NCBI RefSeq assembly: GCF_010977555.1
Contig: NZ_CP048815.1
Coordinates: 1,542,501-1,606,500, forward strand
Source: Caulobacter rhizosphaerae
Lineage (GTDB): Bacteria; Pseudomonadota; Alphaproteobacteria; Caulobacterales; Caulobacteraceae
DNA length: 64,000 bases
Reading direction: 5' to 3'
Every line of letters starts with the position of its first letter. Position 1 is the first letter of the stretch. Shown piece after piece: positions 16,342-25,799 of this stretch. A program made the translations under genes and the position numbers. The notes beneath the pieces are model-generated. The model did not search any database. It was given only the letters and a program-made list of their open reading frames with translations, and was not told where the DNA came from.

Positions 16342-16971
16342 ATGGCCGACGAATCCGCCGACCACCTTTCCTCGCCGGGACCTTCCGGACCTGCCGAGCG
16401 CCCTGGCGCGATCACCCTGGCCCGTCACGGCGAGCCGGCCCTGTCGCGCAAGGTCCGCTTCAACGCCCCGGCCTACGGCGAATGGTGGGCGCGCTACGAA
16501 GAGGGCGGGCTGCTGCCCGGCCAGACTCCGCCGGAGTTCCTGAAGGCCACGGCCAGGCGGGCCGGGGTGATGATCGCCTCGACGCGCCGCCGCTCGATCG
16601 AGACGGCCACGGCCGTGGCCGACGGCAAGGCCTTCGCCACCGATCCGCTGTTCATCGAGGCGCCCCTGCCGCCGCCGCCCTGGCCGCGCTGGATCAAGAT
16701 GTCGCCCAAGCACTGGGGCTTCTTCGCCCGGTTCTGGTGGTGGTTCTTCGATCACCACGCCGGCCAGGAGAGCCGGGCCCAGGCCGAGATCCGCGCCGAC
16801 CAGGCCGCCGACCTGCTAATCGACCTGTCGAAGAACGGCCAGGAAGTGCTGCTGGTGGCCCACGGCTTCTTCAACACCATGATCGGCCTGTCGCTTCAGA
16901 AGCGCGGCCTGAAGAAGACGCTGGACCAGGGATTCCAGTACTGGTGCGTGAAGCGCTTCGAGCGGCCCTGA
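16342..16971 (+). CDS. histidine phosphatase superfamily (phosphoglycerate mutase-like)
   Basis: 209 residues. LARHGEPA carries the phospho-accepting His of the RHG motif, [11 protein letters not shown] is the usual second-Arg region, and [12 protein letters not shown] holds the second catalytic His. A large basic/aromatic insert ([10 protein letters not shown]) between them is unusual. It is probably a phosphatase, not a mutase. Not closely tied to its neighbours. Confidence 0.85.
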   Translation: MADESADHLSSPGPSGPAERPGAITLARHGEPALSRKVRFNAPAYGEWWARYEEGGLLPGQTPPEFLKATARRAGVMIASTRRRSIETATAVADGKAFATDPLFIEAPLPPPPWPRWIKMSPKHWGFFARFWWWFFDHHAGQESRAQAEIRADQAADLLIDLSKNGQEVLLVAHGFFNTMIGLSLQKRGLKKTLDQGFQYWCVKRFERP

Positions 16972-17092
16972 CCGCGCGCGCGGGCGCCGGGGACCTCGGC
17001 GCCCCGGGCCCCGTTCACCAAAAGCCCCGCCAACGGCGTTGCCCGCGCCGCGGCCCGCCACTAGGGTGCGCCCATTCGCCCCCGGAGTAGAA

Positions 17093-17335
17093 ATGATCAG
17101 TCCGCAAGATCTTGAAGGCATGAGCTTCGAGCAGGCCCTGGCCCGTCTGGAGCAGATCGTTGGCGAGCTGGAGTCCGGCAAGGCCGAGCTCGAGCGCTCG
17201 ATCGAGATCTACGAGGACGGCGCGGCGCTGAAGGCCCACTGCGAGAAGAAGCTGGAGGCGGCCCGCCTGAAGGTCGAGAAGATCGTGCTGGGCCAGGGCG
17301 GCGCCGTCACCGCCGAAGCGGCCGAGTTCAACTGA
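17093..17335 (+). CDS. xseB: exodeoxyribonuclease VII small subunit
   Basis: 80 residues from ATG 17093, behind [25 protein letters not shown] is the family motif and [12 protein letters not shown] with the coiled-coil [15 protein letters not shown] follows. XseB binds the large subunit XseA to degrade single-stranded DNA in both directions. XseA is not in the window. TGATG overlap joins it to the next gene; xseB commonly precedes ispA in proteobacteria. Confidence 0.93.
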   Translation: MISPQDLEGMSFEQALARLEQIVGELESGKAELERSIEIYEDGAALKAHCEKKLEAARLKVEKIVLGQGGAVTAEAAEFN

Positions 17336-17685
17336 TGGGCCAGGCGTCGCCCCAGATCGGCTACGAGGACTTCGAACGGGTCGATATCCGCATCGGCACG
17401 GTGATCGAGGCCACGCCGTTTCCGGAGGCGCGCAAGCCCGCCTACAAGCTGACCATCGATTTCGGTCCCCAGATCGGGGTGAAGAAATCCTCGGCCCAGG
17501 TGACCAAGCACTACGCCCTGGACGAACTGATCGGCCGCCGCGTGGCCGCCGTGGTCAATTTTCCGCCGCGCCAGATCGGTCCGGTGAAGTCCGAGGTCCT
17601 GTGCCTGGGGTTTCCGGACGCCGAGGGCGGCGTGGTGCTGATCGACGTCGACCGCGACGTTCCCAACGGGGGGAAGCTGTTTTGA
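17335..17685 (+). CDS. tRNA-binding domain protein, CsaA-like
   Basis: 116 residues, OB-fold EMAP/tRNA_bind domain. [20 protein letters not shown] is the signature, then [11 protein letters not shown] and [20 protein letters not shown]. CsaA is described as a tRNA-binding protein with a secretion-chaperone role. It sits between xseB and ispA, an insertion into the usual xseB-ispA-dxs order. Its TGA overlaps the TTG start of ispA. Confidence 0.88.
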   Translation: MGQASPQIGYEDFERVDIRIGTVIEATPFPEARKPAYKLTIDFGPQIGVKKSSAQVTKHYALDELIGRRVAAVVNFPPRQIGPVKSEVLCLGFPDAEGGVVLIDVDRDVPNGGKLF

Positions 17686-18566
17686 TCGACCTCGAAAAGC
17701 GCATCGTCCAGGCCGCCGACATCGTCACCGTGGCGCTGGACGAACTGCTGCCGCGGGCCGACGGTCCGGAGAGCCGCCTGACCGAGGCCATGCGCTACGC
17801 CGCCCTTGGGCCCGGCAAGCGCCTGCGGCCGTTCTTCGCCCTGGAGACGGGCAAGATGTTCGACCTTCCGGAGCGGCCGGTCCTGCGCGCCGCCTGCGCC
17901 CTGGAGTGCATCCACGCCTACAGCCTGGTGCATGACGACCTGCCGGCCATGGACGACGACGACATGCGCCGCGGCCGTCCGACCGTCCACGTGCAGTACG
18001 ACGAGGCCACGGCGATCCTGGCCGGCGACGCCTTGCAGACCGCCGCCTTCGAGATCATGGCCCACCCCGACACCCACGACGACGGCCATGTCCGCTCGGA
18101 ACTGGTGCGCAAGCTGGCGATCGCCTCGGGCGCCAAGGGCATGGCCGGCGGCCAGATGATCGACCTGTTGGGCGTTCGCGACGACCTGGGCGCGGTGGCC
18201 CGCATGCAGCGCCTGAAGACCGGCGCCCTGATCGCCTTCGCCTTCGAGATCCCGCTGATCATCGCCCGGTCCAAGCCCGAGGAGCGGGCGGCCCTGATGG
18301 GATTCGCCCAGGACCTGGGCCTGGCCTACCAGATCGTCGACGACATTCTTGACGCCGAGGGCGACGAAGCGGTGCTGGGCAAGGCGGCCGGCGGCAAGGA
18401 CGCCGCCAAGGGCAAGGCCAACTACGTCACCCTGCTGGGCCTCGAAGCGGCCAAGGAACGAGTCAACCTCCTGGCCGCTCAGACTCGGTCACATCTCGAT
18501 ATTTTCGGCGAACGGGCCGAACATCTGCGCCTTAGCGTGGATTTCGTGCTGGACCGCCGCAACTGA
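17682..18566 (+). CDS. ispA: farnesyl/geranyl diphosphate synthase (polyprenyl synthetase)
   Basis: 294 residues from TTG 17682, which overlaps the preceding stop as TTGA and has GGGGGAAG just upstream; no better start exists. First aspartate-rich motif [10 protein letters not shown] at residues 85-94 and second motif [10 protein letters not shown] are present; GPGKRLRPF is the substrate loop. Builds C15 diphosphate from DMAPP/GPP and IPP. Operon with dxs supports isoprenoid supply. Confidence 0.9.
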   Translation: MIDLEKRIVQAADIVTVALDELLPRADGPESRLTEAMRYAALGPGKRLRPFFALETGKMFDLPERPVLRAACALECIHAYSLVHDDLPAMDDDDMRRGRPTVHVQYDEATAILAGDALQTAAFEIMAHPDTHDDGHVRSELVRKLAIASGAKGMAGGQMIDLLGVRDDLGAVARMQRLKTGALIAFAFEIPLIIARSKPEERAALMGFAQDLGLAYQIVDDILDAEGDEAVLGKAAGGKDAAKGKANYVTLLGLEAAKERVNLLAAQTRSHLDIFGERAEHLRLSVDFVLDRRN

Positions 18567-18583
18567 CCGCGCTTTCTTCGGAC

Positions 18584-20500
18584 ATGCCTGCCTTGACCCC
18601 TCTCCTCGACACCATCGCCTCGCCCGCCGACACCCGCGGCCTCAGCGTGGCCGAACTGAAGCAGCTGGCGAGCGAGGTGCGGGCCGAGACCATCGACGCC
18701 GTCTCGGTGACCGGCGGACACCTGGGCGCCGGCCTGGGCGTGGTCGAGCTGACCGTCGCCCTGCACCACGTGTTCGACACGCCCAGGGACATCGTCATCT
18801 GGGACGTCGGCCACCAGGCCTATCCGCACAAGATCCTGACCGGCCGCCGCGACCGCATCCGCACCCTGCGCCAGGGCGGCGGGCTGTCGGGCTTCACCAA
18901 GCGGGCCGAAAGCGAATACGACCCCTTCGGCGCGGCCCACGCGGCCACCTCGATCTCGGCGGCGCTGGGCTTCTGCGCCGCGCGCGACGCGAAAGGCGAG
19001 AACAACAGCGTCATCGCCGTGATCGGCGACGGCTCGATGAGCGCCGGCATGGCCTACGAGGCCATGAACGCGGCCACCGACACCACCAAGCGCTTGATCG
19101 TCATCCTCAACGACAACGACATGTCGATCGCCCCGCCGGTGGGGGGGATGAGCGCCTATCTGGCCAACCTCGTCTCGGGCGGCGCCTATCGCAAGGTGCG
19201 CAAGCTGGGCAAGACGGTGGTCGAAAAGCTGCCGACCCCGATCCGCGACGCAGCCCGCAAGGCCGAGGAATACGCCCGCGGCATGGTCACCGGCGGCACC
19301 TTCTTCGAGGAGCTGGGCTTCCACTATGTCGGCCCAATCGACGGCCACGACATGGATGCCCTGGTCAGCGTGCTGACCAACGCCAAGAACTTCGACGAGA
19401 AGCCCGTGCTGGTCCACGTCGTCACCCAGAAGGGCAAGGGCTACGCCCCGGCCGAGGGGGCCGACGACAAGCTGCACGCGGTGGTCAAGTTCGACGTGGT
19501 CACCGGCCAGCAGCACAAGGCCGCCGCCGGCCCGCCCAGCTACACCAAGGTGTTCGCCCAGGAGCTAATCAAGCACGCCGCGATCGACGACAAGATCGTG
19601 GCCATCACCGCCGCCATGCCCTCGGGCACGGGCCTGGACCTGTTCGGCAAGGCCTTCCCCGAGCGCACATTCGACGTCGGCATCGCCGAGCAGCATGCGG
19701 TGACCTTCGCCGCCGGTCTGGCCGCCGACGGCATGAAGCCGTTCGCGGCGATCTATTCCACCTTCCTGCAGCGCGGCTACGACCAAGTGGTGCACGACGT
19801 GGCCATCCAGCGCCTGCCGGTGCGCTTCGCCATGGACCGCGCCGGCCTGGTCGGCGCCGACGGCCCGACCCACGCCGGCACCTTCGACATCGGCTTCATG
19901 GGGGCTCTGCCCGGCATGGTGCTGATGGCCGCCGCCGACGAGGTGGAACTGGCCCACATGGTCTCGACCGCCGTGGCCATCGACGACCGTCCCAGCGCCT
20001 TCCGCTATCCGCGCGGCGAGGGCCTGGGCCTGACCCTTCCGGAGCTCGCAGCCCCGCTGGAGATCGGCAAGGGCCGCATCGTCCGCGAGGGGACCAGCGT
20101 CGCCATCGTCTCGCTGGGCACGCGCCTGACCGAATGCCTGAAGGCCGCCGACCTGCTGGCCGCCCGCGGCCTGTCGGCCACGGTCGCCGACGCGCGTTTC
20201 GCCAAGCCGCTGGATGTCGACCTGTTGCTGCGCCTGGCGCGCGAGCACGAGGCGATCATCACGGTGGAGGAGGGGGCCATGGGCGGCTTCGGCGCCTTCG
20301 TGCTGCAGGCCCTGGCCGAGCACGGAGCCCTGGACCGCGGCCTGAAGATCCGCACCCTGGTGCTGCCCGACGTCTTCCAGGACCAGGATAAGCCCGACCT
20401 GATGTACGCCCAGGCCGGCCTCGACGCCGAGGGTATCCTGCGCGGGGCGCTGTCGGCGCTGGGCATCGACAACATCAGCGCGGCGGGGCGTCGGGCTTAA
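18584..20500 (+). CDS. dxs: 1-deoxy-D-xylulose-5-phosphate synthase
   Basis: 638 residues, the normal length. Transketolase fold, thiamine-diphosphate and Mg binding motif [17 protein letters not shown], then NDNDMSI (Asp149), and Glu369 in [12 protein letters not shown], the ThDP-activating Glu. His in [13 protein letters not shown] completes the site. Catalyses condensation of pyruvate with glyceraldehyde-3-phosphate, first step of the MEP pathway. Starts 17 bases after ispA. Transcription likely runs from xseB or further upstream. Confidence 0.96.
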   Translation: MPALTPLLDTIASPADTRGLSVAELKQLASEVRAETIDAVSVTGGHLGAGLGVVELTVALHHVFDTPRDIVIWDVGHQAYPHKILTGRRDRIRTLRQGGGLSGFTKRAESEYDPFGAAHAATSISAALGFCAARDAKGENNSVIAVIGDGSMSAGMAYEAMNAATDTTKRLIVILNDNDMSIAPPVGGMSAYLANLVSGGAYRKVRKLGKTVVEKLPTPIRDAARKAEEYARGMVTGGTFFEELGFHYVGPIDGHDMDALVSVLTNAKNFDEKPVLVHVVTQKGKGYAPAEGADDKLHAVVKFDVVTGQQHKAAAGPPSYTKVFAQELIKHAAIDDKIVAITAAMPSGTGLDLFGKAFPERTFDVGIAEQHAVTFAAGLAADGMKPFAAIYSTFLQRGYDQVVHDVAIQRLPVRFAMDRAGLVGADGPTHAGTFDIGFMGALPGMVLMAAADEVELAHMVSTAVAIDDRPSAFRYPRGEGLGLTLPELAAPLEIGKGRIVREGTSVAIVSLGTRLTECLKAADLLAARGLSATVADARFAKPLDVDLLLRLAREHEAIITVEEGAMGGFGAFVLQALAEHGALDRGLKIRTLVLPDVFQDQDKPDLMYAQAGLDAEGILRGALSALGIDNISAAGRRA

Positions 20501-20541
20501 GGCGGATCGATACTCGAAATCGTGCGCCCAACATCTTCGCC

Positions 20542-21033
20542 CTAGGTCGAGCAGGCCTTGAAGAACGCCTTCACCTGCCGCTGATCGGCCGAGGCGGCGT
20601 CGAGGTCGTGGTGGGCGTCGGCCACGAGCAGGTCCAGGTCGCCGGTGCGGCGGAAGGCGCGCAGCGCCGAGGCGTCGACCGTGGTGCGGGCTTCCAGCAC
20701 GCCGCCGTCCATGCCCGACACCGCCGGCTGGGCCCTCAGCCGGATGACCGAGCGGCCCGAGGCCAGGGCGATCTCGCCGCCCGCCACGCCCGTCGTGGTC
20801 AGGGTGACGCCCGAGGCGTGGGGCGCGCAGGCCAGCATCATCACGACGTCGTCGCTGTTCGGCCGGCCATAGGCCAGCTTGGGCCCTTCGCCGGCGTTGT
20901 CCATGTAGTTCCAGCCGTAGCCCGGTTGGCCGGCCCGGTCATGGGCGCAGGCCCCCAACGTCAGCCCGCCGAGAGTCAGGAGCAGCAGCAGGGCGTTGGG
21001 CGGCAGGCGGGTGGACAGGCGGCGGCGAGGCAT
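20542..21033 (-). CDS. putative lipoprotein, unrecognised
   Basis: 163 residues from ATG 21033. A basic N terminus (MPRRRLSTR), hydrophobic stretch LLLLLTLGGL, then lipobox LGAC at about residue 26 suggest export and lipid attachment. The mature part has GYGWNYMDNAGEGPKLAYGR and a beta-rich region (VTLTTTGVAGGEIALASG) with no domain I recognise. It sits between dxs and tRNA-Lys on the opposite strand. A TTG at 21051 would add six residues before the signal; ATG 21033 gives a better signal peptide. Confidence 0.7.
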   Translation of the reverse strand: MPRRRLSTRLPPNALLLLLTLGGLTLGACAHDRAGQPGYGWNYMDNAGEGPKLAYGRPNSDDVVMMLACAPHASGVTLTTTGVAGGEIALASGRSVIRLRAQPAVSGMDGGVLEARTTVDASALRAFRRTGDLDLLVADAHHDLDAASADQRQVKAFFKACST

Positions 21034-21286
21034 GGGCGGTCCCTTCGTCAAGGGAACGTCCGTCCCGGCGCGCGGGTTCAGCGCCGCGCGGTTTACGGCT
21101 CCCGTTCGCGTTGGCCCGTCCAGGCCCGACCTGGCGCAGGATCGCTGGATCGCCCCGCCGGCGACCGCGGGAGGAGCGGCGATTTCCAGGGGCGTCAGAG
21201 ACGGCGGATTGGGCTATCGTCCGTCCGGCCCGAGCGTGTCGGGATCCCCGGAGGGGAGGGCTTGAGGATCGGATTTCGGAGGAAGA

Positions 21287-21362
<76 letters not shown>

Positions 21363-21443
21363 GCGCGACCCGAAGCGATGGTTTGCCTCGGCGGCGAGGC
21401 GCGGAACATACGCAAAGAATCTTGGAACGCAAGGGACTATTTT

Positions 21444-21782
21444 TTGGCCAGACGAGATATCAGCGGAGCCGTGGATTTCGCTTACCTGGAAGGGTTCGCG
21501 ATGAACGATTCCACGGTCATCGACGAGGTGCTGGCGCTGTTTCGCGAACAGGCCGCGCTGTGGACGCCGATGCTCGACAAGAGCCATCCCGGCTGGATGG
21601 ACGCGGTCCATACGGTCAAGGGCGCGGCGCGGGGCGTGGGGGCCTTCGTCCTGGGGGATGTCTGCGCGCAGGCGGAGGCGGGGACCCGGAGCCTGGGCGA
21701 TGTGCGTAACGCCCTGGACACTGCGCTGCTGGACATCGCCGCCTACGCCCACGAACGGGCGCTGCGGTCGCTGAAGGGGTAG
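21444..21782 (+). CDS. HPt (histidine phosphotransfer) domain protein
   Basis: 112 residues from TTG 21444 with AAGGGA 7 bases upstream; the later ATG at MNDSTV would cut the first helix (AVDFAYLEGFA). The phosphorylatable His56 is in AVHTVKGAARGVGAF, the H-x-x-K-G signature. Four-helix bundle, no other domain. It would relay phosphate between a hybrid kinase and a response regulator; no kinase is near it. Divergent tRNA-Lys lies 81 bases upstream. Confidence 0.85.
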   Translation: MARRDISGAVDFAYLEGFAMNDSTVIDEVLALFREQAALWTPMLDKSHPGWMDAVHTVKGAARGVGAFVLGDVCAQAEAGTRSLGDVRNALDTALLDIAAYAHERALRSLKG

Positions 21783-21880
21783 GGAGTCTCTCATTCGCCC
21801 CTGAACTTACGAACCTGTAATTGGCTTGCCGCGCGGCGCTCGCCTAGGCTGCGGGCGCCATAACGGGAGTCCCTTCGACC

Positions 21881-22711
21881 ATGACCAACAGCCCCTGGTC
21901 CCACCAGCGCAGCGCCAGCGTCGCCGATGACGTCGATTTCGAGATCAAGGGCCAGGAGCTGCAGTTCCTGGAGATCGAGCTGGATCCCGGCGAGAGCGCC
22001 GTGGCCGAGGCCGGGTCGTTCGTCTGGAAGGACGCCAGCATCCAGATGACCACGGTGTTCGGCGACGGCTCGGGCGATACCGGCGGCGGCTTCATGGGCA
22101 AGCTGCTGGGGGCGGGCAAGCGCCTGGTCACCGGCGAGAGCCTGTTCACCACCGTCTTCACCCACACCGGCTCGGGCAAGGCGCGCGTGGCCTTCGCCTC
22201 GCCGACGCCGGGTTCGATCCTGCCGCTGAACCTGGGCCAGCTGGGCGGGAGCTTGATCTGCCAGAAGGACAGCTTCCTGGCCGCCGCGCGCGGCGTGTCG
22301 ATCGGGATCCATTTCCAGAAGCGGATGATGACCGGCCTGTTCGGCGGCGAGGGCTTCATCATGCAGCGCCTGGACGGCGACGGCTGGGTGTTCGTCCAGA
22401 TGGGCGGCACGCTGGTCGAGCGCGAACTGCGGGCCGGCGAGGAGCTGCACGTCGATACCGGCTGCCTGGCGGCCTACACGCCGGGCGTCGACTTCGACCT
22501 GGTCACGGCCGGCGGCGTGCGCAGCGTGCTGTTCGGCGGCGAAGGGCTGTTCTTCGCCCGGCTGCGTGGACCGGGGAAGGTGTGGATCCAGTCCCTGCCG
22601 TTCTCGCGCCTGGCCGGCCGGATGCTGGCGGCCGCCGGCGGCCAGGGCGGCAATCGCGGCGAGGGGTCGATTCTGGGCGAACTGGGCGATCTGATCGGCG
22701 GGAATCGATAG
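21881..22711 (+). CDS. TIGR00266/AIM24 family protein
   Basis: 276 residues. VDFEIKGQELQFLEIELDPG and AEAGSFVWKD at the N-terminal third and a glycine-rich central part (GDGSGDTGGGFMGKLLG) are the signature of the AIM24 group, a double beta-prism fold. WIQSLPFSRLAGRML near the end is also typical. Biochemical role unknown in bacteria; the yeast homologue concerns mitochondrial inner-membrane structure. Confidence 0.88.
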   Translation: MTNSPWSHQRSASVADDVDFEIKGQELQFLEIELDPGESAVAEAGSFVWKDASIQMTTVFGDGSGDTGGGFMGKLLGAGKRLVTGESLFTTVFTHTGSGKARVAFASPTPGSILPLNLGQLGGSLICQKDSFLAAARGVSIGIHFQKRMMTGLFGGEGFIMQRLDGDGWVFVQMGGTLVERELRAGEELHVDTGCLAAYTPGVDFDLVTAGGVRSVLFGGEGLFFARLRGPGKVWIQSLPFSRLAGRMLAAAGGQGGNRGEGSILGELGDLIGGNR

Positions 22712-22737
22712 GCCGTAGCATTGTGAGGAAGGGCGCG

Positions 22738-23304
22738 ATGCTTTCGGACGCGGTTCTGGCGGACATCCGTGCCCTCCACGAGGGGGAGGACCGCGGCTAC
22801 CATGACTGGAGCCACCCCTTGGCGTTGCTGGGCCAGCTGGCGGAGATCGAGACCGAGCTTGATGATCCGCTGGCGGTGCGATGCGCGATCCTGCTGCACG
22901 ACGCGATCTACGAGACCCGCAGCGCCGAACTCGCCCGACGCATGCTGGACAGCGTCGTGCCGGCGGCCACTCTGGAGCGGGCGGTGCGCTTGATCGAGGC
23001 GACGCAGCACCACGCCGTTCCCGAGGATCTTCCGCCCGGCGAGGTCGGCGACATGGCGCGGTTTCTCGACATGGACCTGTCGATTCTCGGCGCCGCGCCT
23101 GAGGCGTTCGACGCTTACGAAGCTGGCGTCCGGCACGAGTATCGGGAGGTCCCGGAAACCGTTTTTCGGGCCGGACGCGCGGCGATTCTCGAGCGCTTCC
23201 TGGAGCGGGACGCGCTGTACTTCTCGGACTGGGGCAAGGCCAGGTTCGAGGCCAGGGCGCGCGAAAACCTCCGGCGCTCCATCAGGCGGCTGAAAGCCGA
23301 CTGA
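22738..23304 (+). CDS. HD-domain protein (predicted metal-dependent hydrolase)
   Basis: 188 residues from ATG 22738 behind GAGGAAGGG. Metal-binding residues are GYHDWSHPLAL (first His), the HD pair in ILLHDAIYETR and HHAVPE. Members of this HD branch are predicted phosphohydrolases. The gene starts 26 bases after the AIM24-like gene and may be in operon with it. Confidence 0.82.
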   Translation: MLSDAVLADIRALHEGEDRGYHDWSHPLALLGQLAEIETELDDPLAVRCAILLHDAIYETRSAELARRMLDSVVPAATLERAVRLIEATQHHAVPEDLPPGEVGDMARFLDMDLSILGAAPEAFDAYEAGVRHEYREVPETVFRAGRAAILERFLERDALYFSDWGKARFEARARENLRRSIRRLKAD

Positions 23305-23307
23305 GGC

Positions 23308-23637
23308 CTAACCCTTCGTCCGATCCCAGCTGTCGTACTCATAGGCGATGCAGCGGTCGATCAGCGTACGCCAAACCGGCTCGGCGATGGCTTCCGACAG
23401 GCCCGACTCGCGGGCGGCGATCTTGACCTTGTCGACCACGTCCTCGATCCGGGCGCGGTCGAACACCTTGTTGCGGTCGGCCTTGATGCGGGCGGCGGCG
23501 TCCATGTAGCCCTGGCGCTCGGCCAGCAGCGCCACCAGGGCCCGATCCAGGGCGTCGACCCCCTGGCGGACGTCGAGCATCGTCTGGCAGTCGGCGGGGG
23601 CGAGGCGCTCGTCGACGTTGAGAGTCGTCTTGATCAT
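23308..23637 (-). CDS. chorismate mutase, AroQ type (stand-alone)
   Basis: 109 residues from ATG 23637. Three-helix AroQ fold: LDVRQGVDALDRALVALLAE with the Arg of helix 1, AAARIKADRNKVFDRARIED with the Lys and Arg contacts, and the third helix with WRTLIDRCIAYEY. This arrangement is shared with isochorismate-pyruvate lyase PchB, so that activity is a second option. Its stop abuts the HD gene (convergent). A second, longer chorismate mutase gene lies at 55543. Confidence 0.85.
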   Translation of the reverse strand: MIKTTLNVDERLAPADCQTMLDVRQGVDALDRALVALLAERQGYMDAAARIKADRNKVFDRARIEDVVDKVKIAARESGLSEAIAEPVWRTLIDRCIAYEYDSWDRTKG

Positions 23638-23697
23638 GCGCCCCTTTAAGCCGTTTTGAGCGGCGGGGACCATACCAAACCTGACCGTGGCGGCCGC

Positions 23698-24654
23698 CTA
23701 GATGCCCGCGCCGTTGTCCATGGTCAGCAGGGCCGCTTCATGGGCGGCGGCCTCGTCCCTGAGCCAGGCCACGAAGGCCTTGACCTGCGGCAGGCGGCCC
23801 TTGGCCTTGGGGTGGACGACGTAATAGGCGAAATCGACCGCCGTGGCGGCTTCGAACGGGATCACCAGCCGGCCGGCGTCGAGATCGGCCTGGGCCAGGG
23901 TCTGCTTGGCCAGGGCGACGCCGCGGCCGTTGGCGGCGGCCTCGATCACCAGGCTGGACTGGTTGAAGCGCGGGCCACGCGCCCCGTCGACGCTCTTGAT
24001 GCCCCGCGCGGCCAGCCACATGGCCCAGTCCGGGCAGCTGTCGTCGGCGTCGGGCGAGCCGTCGTGCAGCAGGATGTGGCGCGACAGGTCCTCGGGCGTT
24101 TCCAACGGGTTGGACGCCAGAAGTTCAGGGCTGGCGACCGGGATCACCGTCTCGCTCAGCAGGCGGATCACCTCCAGGCCCGGATAGCGGCCCGAGCCGT
24201 AGCGGATGGCCAGGTCGACCTCGCCGGCCGCGAAGTCGACGACCTCCATGCCGGCCGACAGCCAGACGTCGACCTGGGGCTGGGCCTGCTCGAACTTGCC
24301 CAGGCGCGGCACCAGCCACTTGGCGGCGAACGAGGGAGCGGCGGTCAGGGTCAGGCGGCGGCCGTCGACCGCGGCGGTCAGCAGGCTGGCGGCCTCGGCC
24401 AGCCGGTCGAAGGCCTCGCGCAGGGCGGGCAGGGCGGTCTGGGCCGCGTCGGTCAGCAGCAGGCCCTTGGGCGTGCGCTTGAACAGGGCCGCGCCGACAT
24501 AGTCCTCCAGGTTCTGGATCTGCTGGCTGACCGCGCCCGGCGTCACCGACAGCTCGTCGGCGGCGCGGCTGAAGTTCAGGTGACGCGCGGCGGCCTCGAA
24601 CGCGCGCAGGGCGTTCAAGGGCGGGAGGCGACGTCGTTCGGACTGTCTTTCCAT
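23698..24654 (-). CDS. LysR-type regulator, GcvA-like
   Basis: 318 residues from ATG 24654. The N-terminal winged HTH is LPPLNALRAFEAAARHLNFS, RAADELSVTPGAVSQQIQNL, typical of GcvA-type LysR proteins that open with PPLNALRAFEA. The ligand domain has VPRLGKFEQAQPQVDV and DLAIRYGSGRYPGLE. It is divergent from the sulfate-assimilation operon, with a 33-base palindrome between, which makes it a candidate regulator of that operon. Confidence 0.88.
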   Translation of the reverse strand: MERQSERRRLPPLNALRAFEAAARHLNFSRAADELSVTPGAVSQQIQNLEDYVGAALFKRTPKGLLLTDAAQTALPALREAFDRLAEAASLLTAAVDGRRLTLTAAPSFAAKWLVPRLGKFEQAQPQVDVWLSAGMEVVDFAAGEVDLAIRYGSGRYPGLEVIRLLSETVIPVASPELLASNPLETPEDLSRHILLHDGSPDADDSCPDWAMWLAARGIKSVDGARGPRFNQSSLVIEAAANGRGVALAKQTLAQADLDAGRLVIPFEAATAVDFAYYVVHPKAKGRLPQVKAFVAWLRDEAAAHEAALLTMDNGAGI

Positions 24655-24688
24655 GAGTTTTACTGAACGCCCCGGCAGAAGACCTTGT

Positions 24689-24824
24689 TTGCGAATTGGC
24701 CCGGTCGCGACCAATTTGCAAGCGTTCGCTGATGGAGATGGCCCTTTTCCTTGGCGAACGCGAGCGGGGCGGACCCTAGGGTTCGCCCCGCAATGCTTTG
24801 AAGCGCACCGGTTTGGCGAACGCG
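24689..24824 (+). promoter_or_regulatory. operator region of LysR / sulfate-assimilation operon
   Basis: TTGCGAATTGG at 24689-24699 and CCAATTTGCAA at 24711-24721 form an inverted repeat (10 of 11 matching) with an 11-base spacer, and the exact 12-mer TTGGCGAACGCG occurs twice, at 24751-24762 and 24813-24824, 62 bases apart. All lie between the divergent LysR and methyltransferase genes. A regulator site is likely; which protein binds is unknown. Confidence 0.45.
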
Positions 24825-24875
24825 CCGGTCCGGCGCATCGCCAATGGTGGCTGGCTTATAGAGGACCTGAATCTG

Positions 24876-25799
24876 ATGGCTCGGCCAACGGTCCGATCCG
24901 CTTCCCGGTCGAAGGCCGGTCTCGTCGCTCTCGGCGGCGGGACGGACGCGCGCGCGCCGGGCCGGGTGACCCTGGTTGGCGCGGGGCCCGGCGATCCGGA
25001 GCTGCTGACGATCAAGGCGCTGAAGGCCCTGCAGGCCGCCGAGGTGGTGGTCCACGACGGCCTGGTGTCCGACGAGATCCTCGACCTGGCGCCGGTGGCG
25101 GCGCGGCGGATCAACGTCGCCAAGCGCAAGTCGCGCCACACCCTGCCGCAGGACGACATCAACAAACTGCTGGTCGCCCTGGCCCTGGACGGCCTGACCG
25201 TGGTGCGGCTGAAGGGCGGCGATCCGTTCCTGTTCGGCCGCGGCGGCGAGGAGCTGGCCGCCTGCCGCGAGGCCGGCGTCGACTGCACCGTCGTTCCCGG
25301 CGTGACCGCCGCCCTGGCCGCCTCGGCCGGAGCCGGCGCGCCCTTGACCCACCGTGGCGCCGCCCAAGCCGTGACCTTCGTCACCGGCCACGCCGCTCAT
25401 GGTGAGCCGGATCTGGACTGGACCGCCCTGGCGCGGCCGAACCAGACCGTCGTCGTCTATATGGGCGTCTCGACCGCCGGCCTGATCGCCGAGCGCCTGA
25501 CGGCGGCTGGCCGGGCCGGCTCGACCCCGGCCCTGATCGTCGAGAACGCCAGCCGCGCCGATGAGCGCCGTCTCCTGACCACCCTGGCCGGCCTGGCGCT
25601 CGCCGCCGAGGGCCTCAAGGGCCCGGCGCTGCTGATGGTCGGCGAGGCCATGGCGATGGCCGACGTCGTGCCGAACAACATCGTCCTTCGACAAGCTCAG
25701 GATGAGGTTGTCTCGGGCGCTGCAGTAGACCTCATCCTGAGCTTGTCGAACGACGAGGTCGCCTCTCCGAAAGTCCAACGCGTGAGCCCCGGTCAATGA
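24876..25799 (+). CDS. cobA: uroporphyrinogen-III C-methyltransferase (siroheme pathway) with palindrome-derived C terminus
   Basis: 307 residues from ATG 24876. SAM-dependent tetrapyrrole methylase fold: VTLVGAGPGDPELLTIKALK, then VVVHDGLVSDEI, VVRLKGGDPFLFGRGGEE and VVPGVTAALA. It makes precorrin-2 for siroheme, the cofactor of the sulfite reductase encoded downstream. Unlike E. coli CysG it lacks the N-terminal dehydrogenase/chelatase half. Residues about 269-295 are encoded by a family-B palindrome (25682-25758) inserted in frame after the natural end of the domain (GEAMAMADVV). Stop and next start overlap by 4 bases. Confidence 0.92.
   Translation: MARPTVRSASRSKAGLVALGGGTDARAPGRVTLVGAGPGDPELLTIKALKALQAAEVVVHDGLVSDEILDLAPVAARRINVAKRKSRHTLPQDDINKLLVALALDGLTVVRLKGGDPFLFGRGGEELAACREAGVDCTVVPGVTAALAASAGAGAPLTHRGAAQAVTFVTGHAAHGEPDLDWTALARPNQTVVVYMGVSTAGLIAERLTAAGRAGSTPALIVENASRADERRLLTTLAGLALAAEGLKGPALLMVGEAMAMADVVPNNIVLRQAQDEVVSGAAVDLILSLSNDEVASPKVQRVSPGQ
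25682..25758. repeat. family-B palindromic repeat, copy 2 (inside coding sequence)
   Basis: TCGTCCTTCGACAAGCTCAG through GATGAGG at the left; CCTCATCCTGAGCTTGTCGA at the right with one base changed in the outer arm (ACGACGA). It is 77 bases and read through in frame by the methyltransferase gene. Confidence 0.88.

Noticed and set aside
16982..17004. GGGCGCCG...CGGCGCCC hairpin before xseB
   Set aside because: Stable stem but no T-tract; not called a terminator.
18349..20391. 680-codon frame overlapping dxs
   Set aside because: Off-frame of dxs; Arg-rich, no domain.
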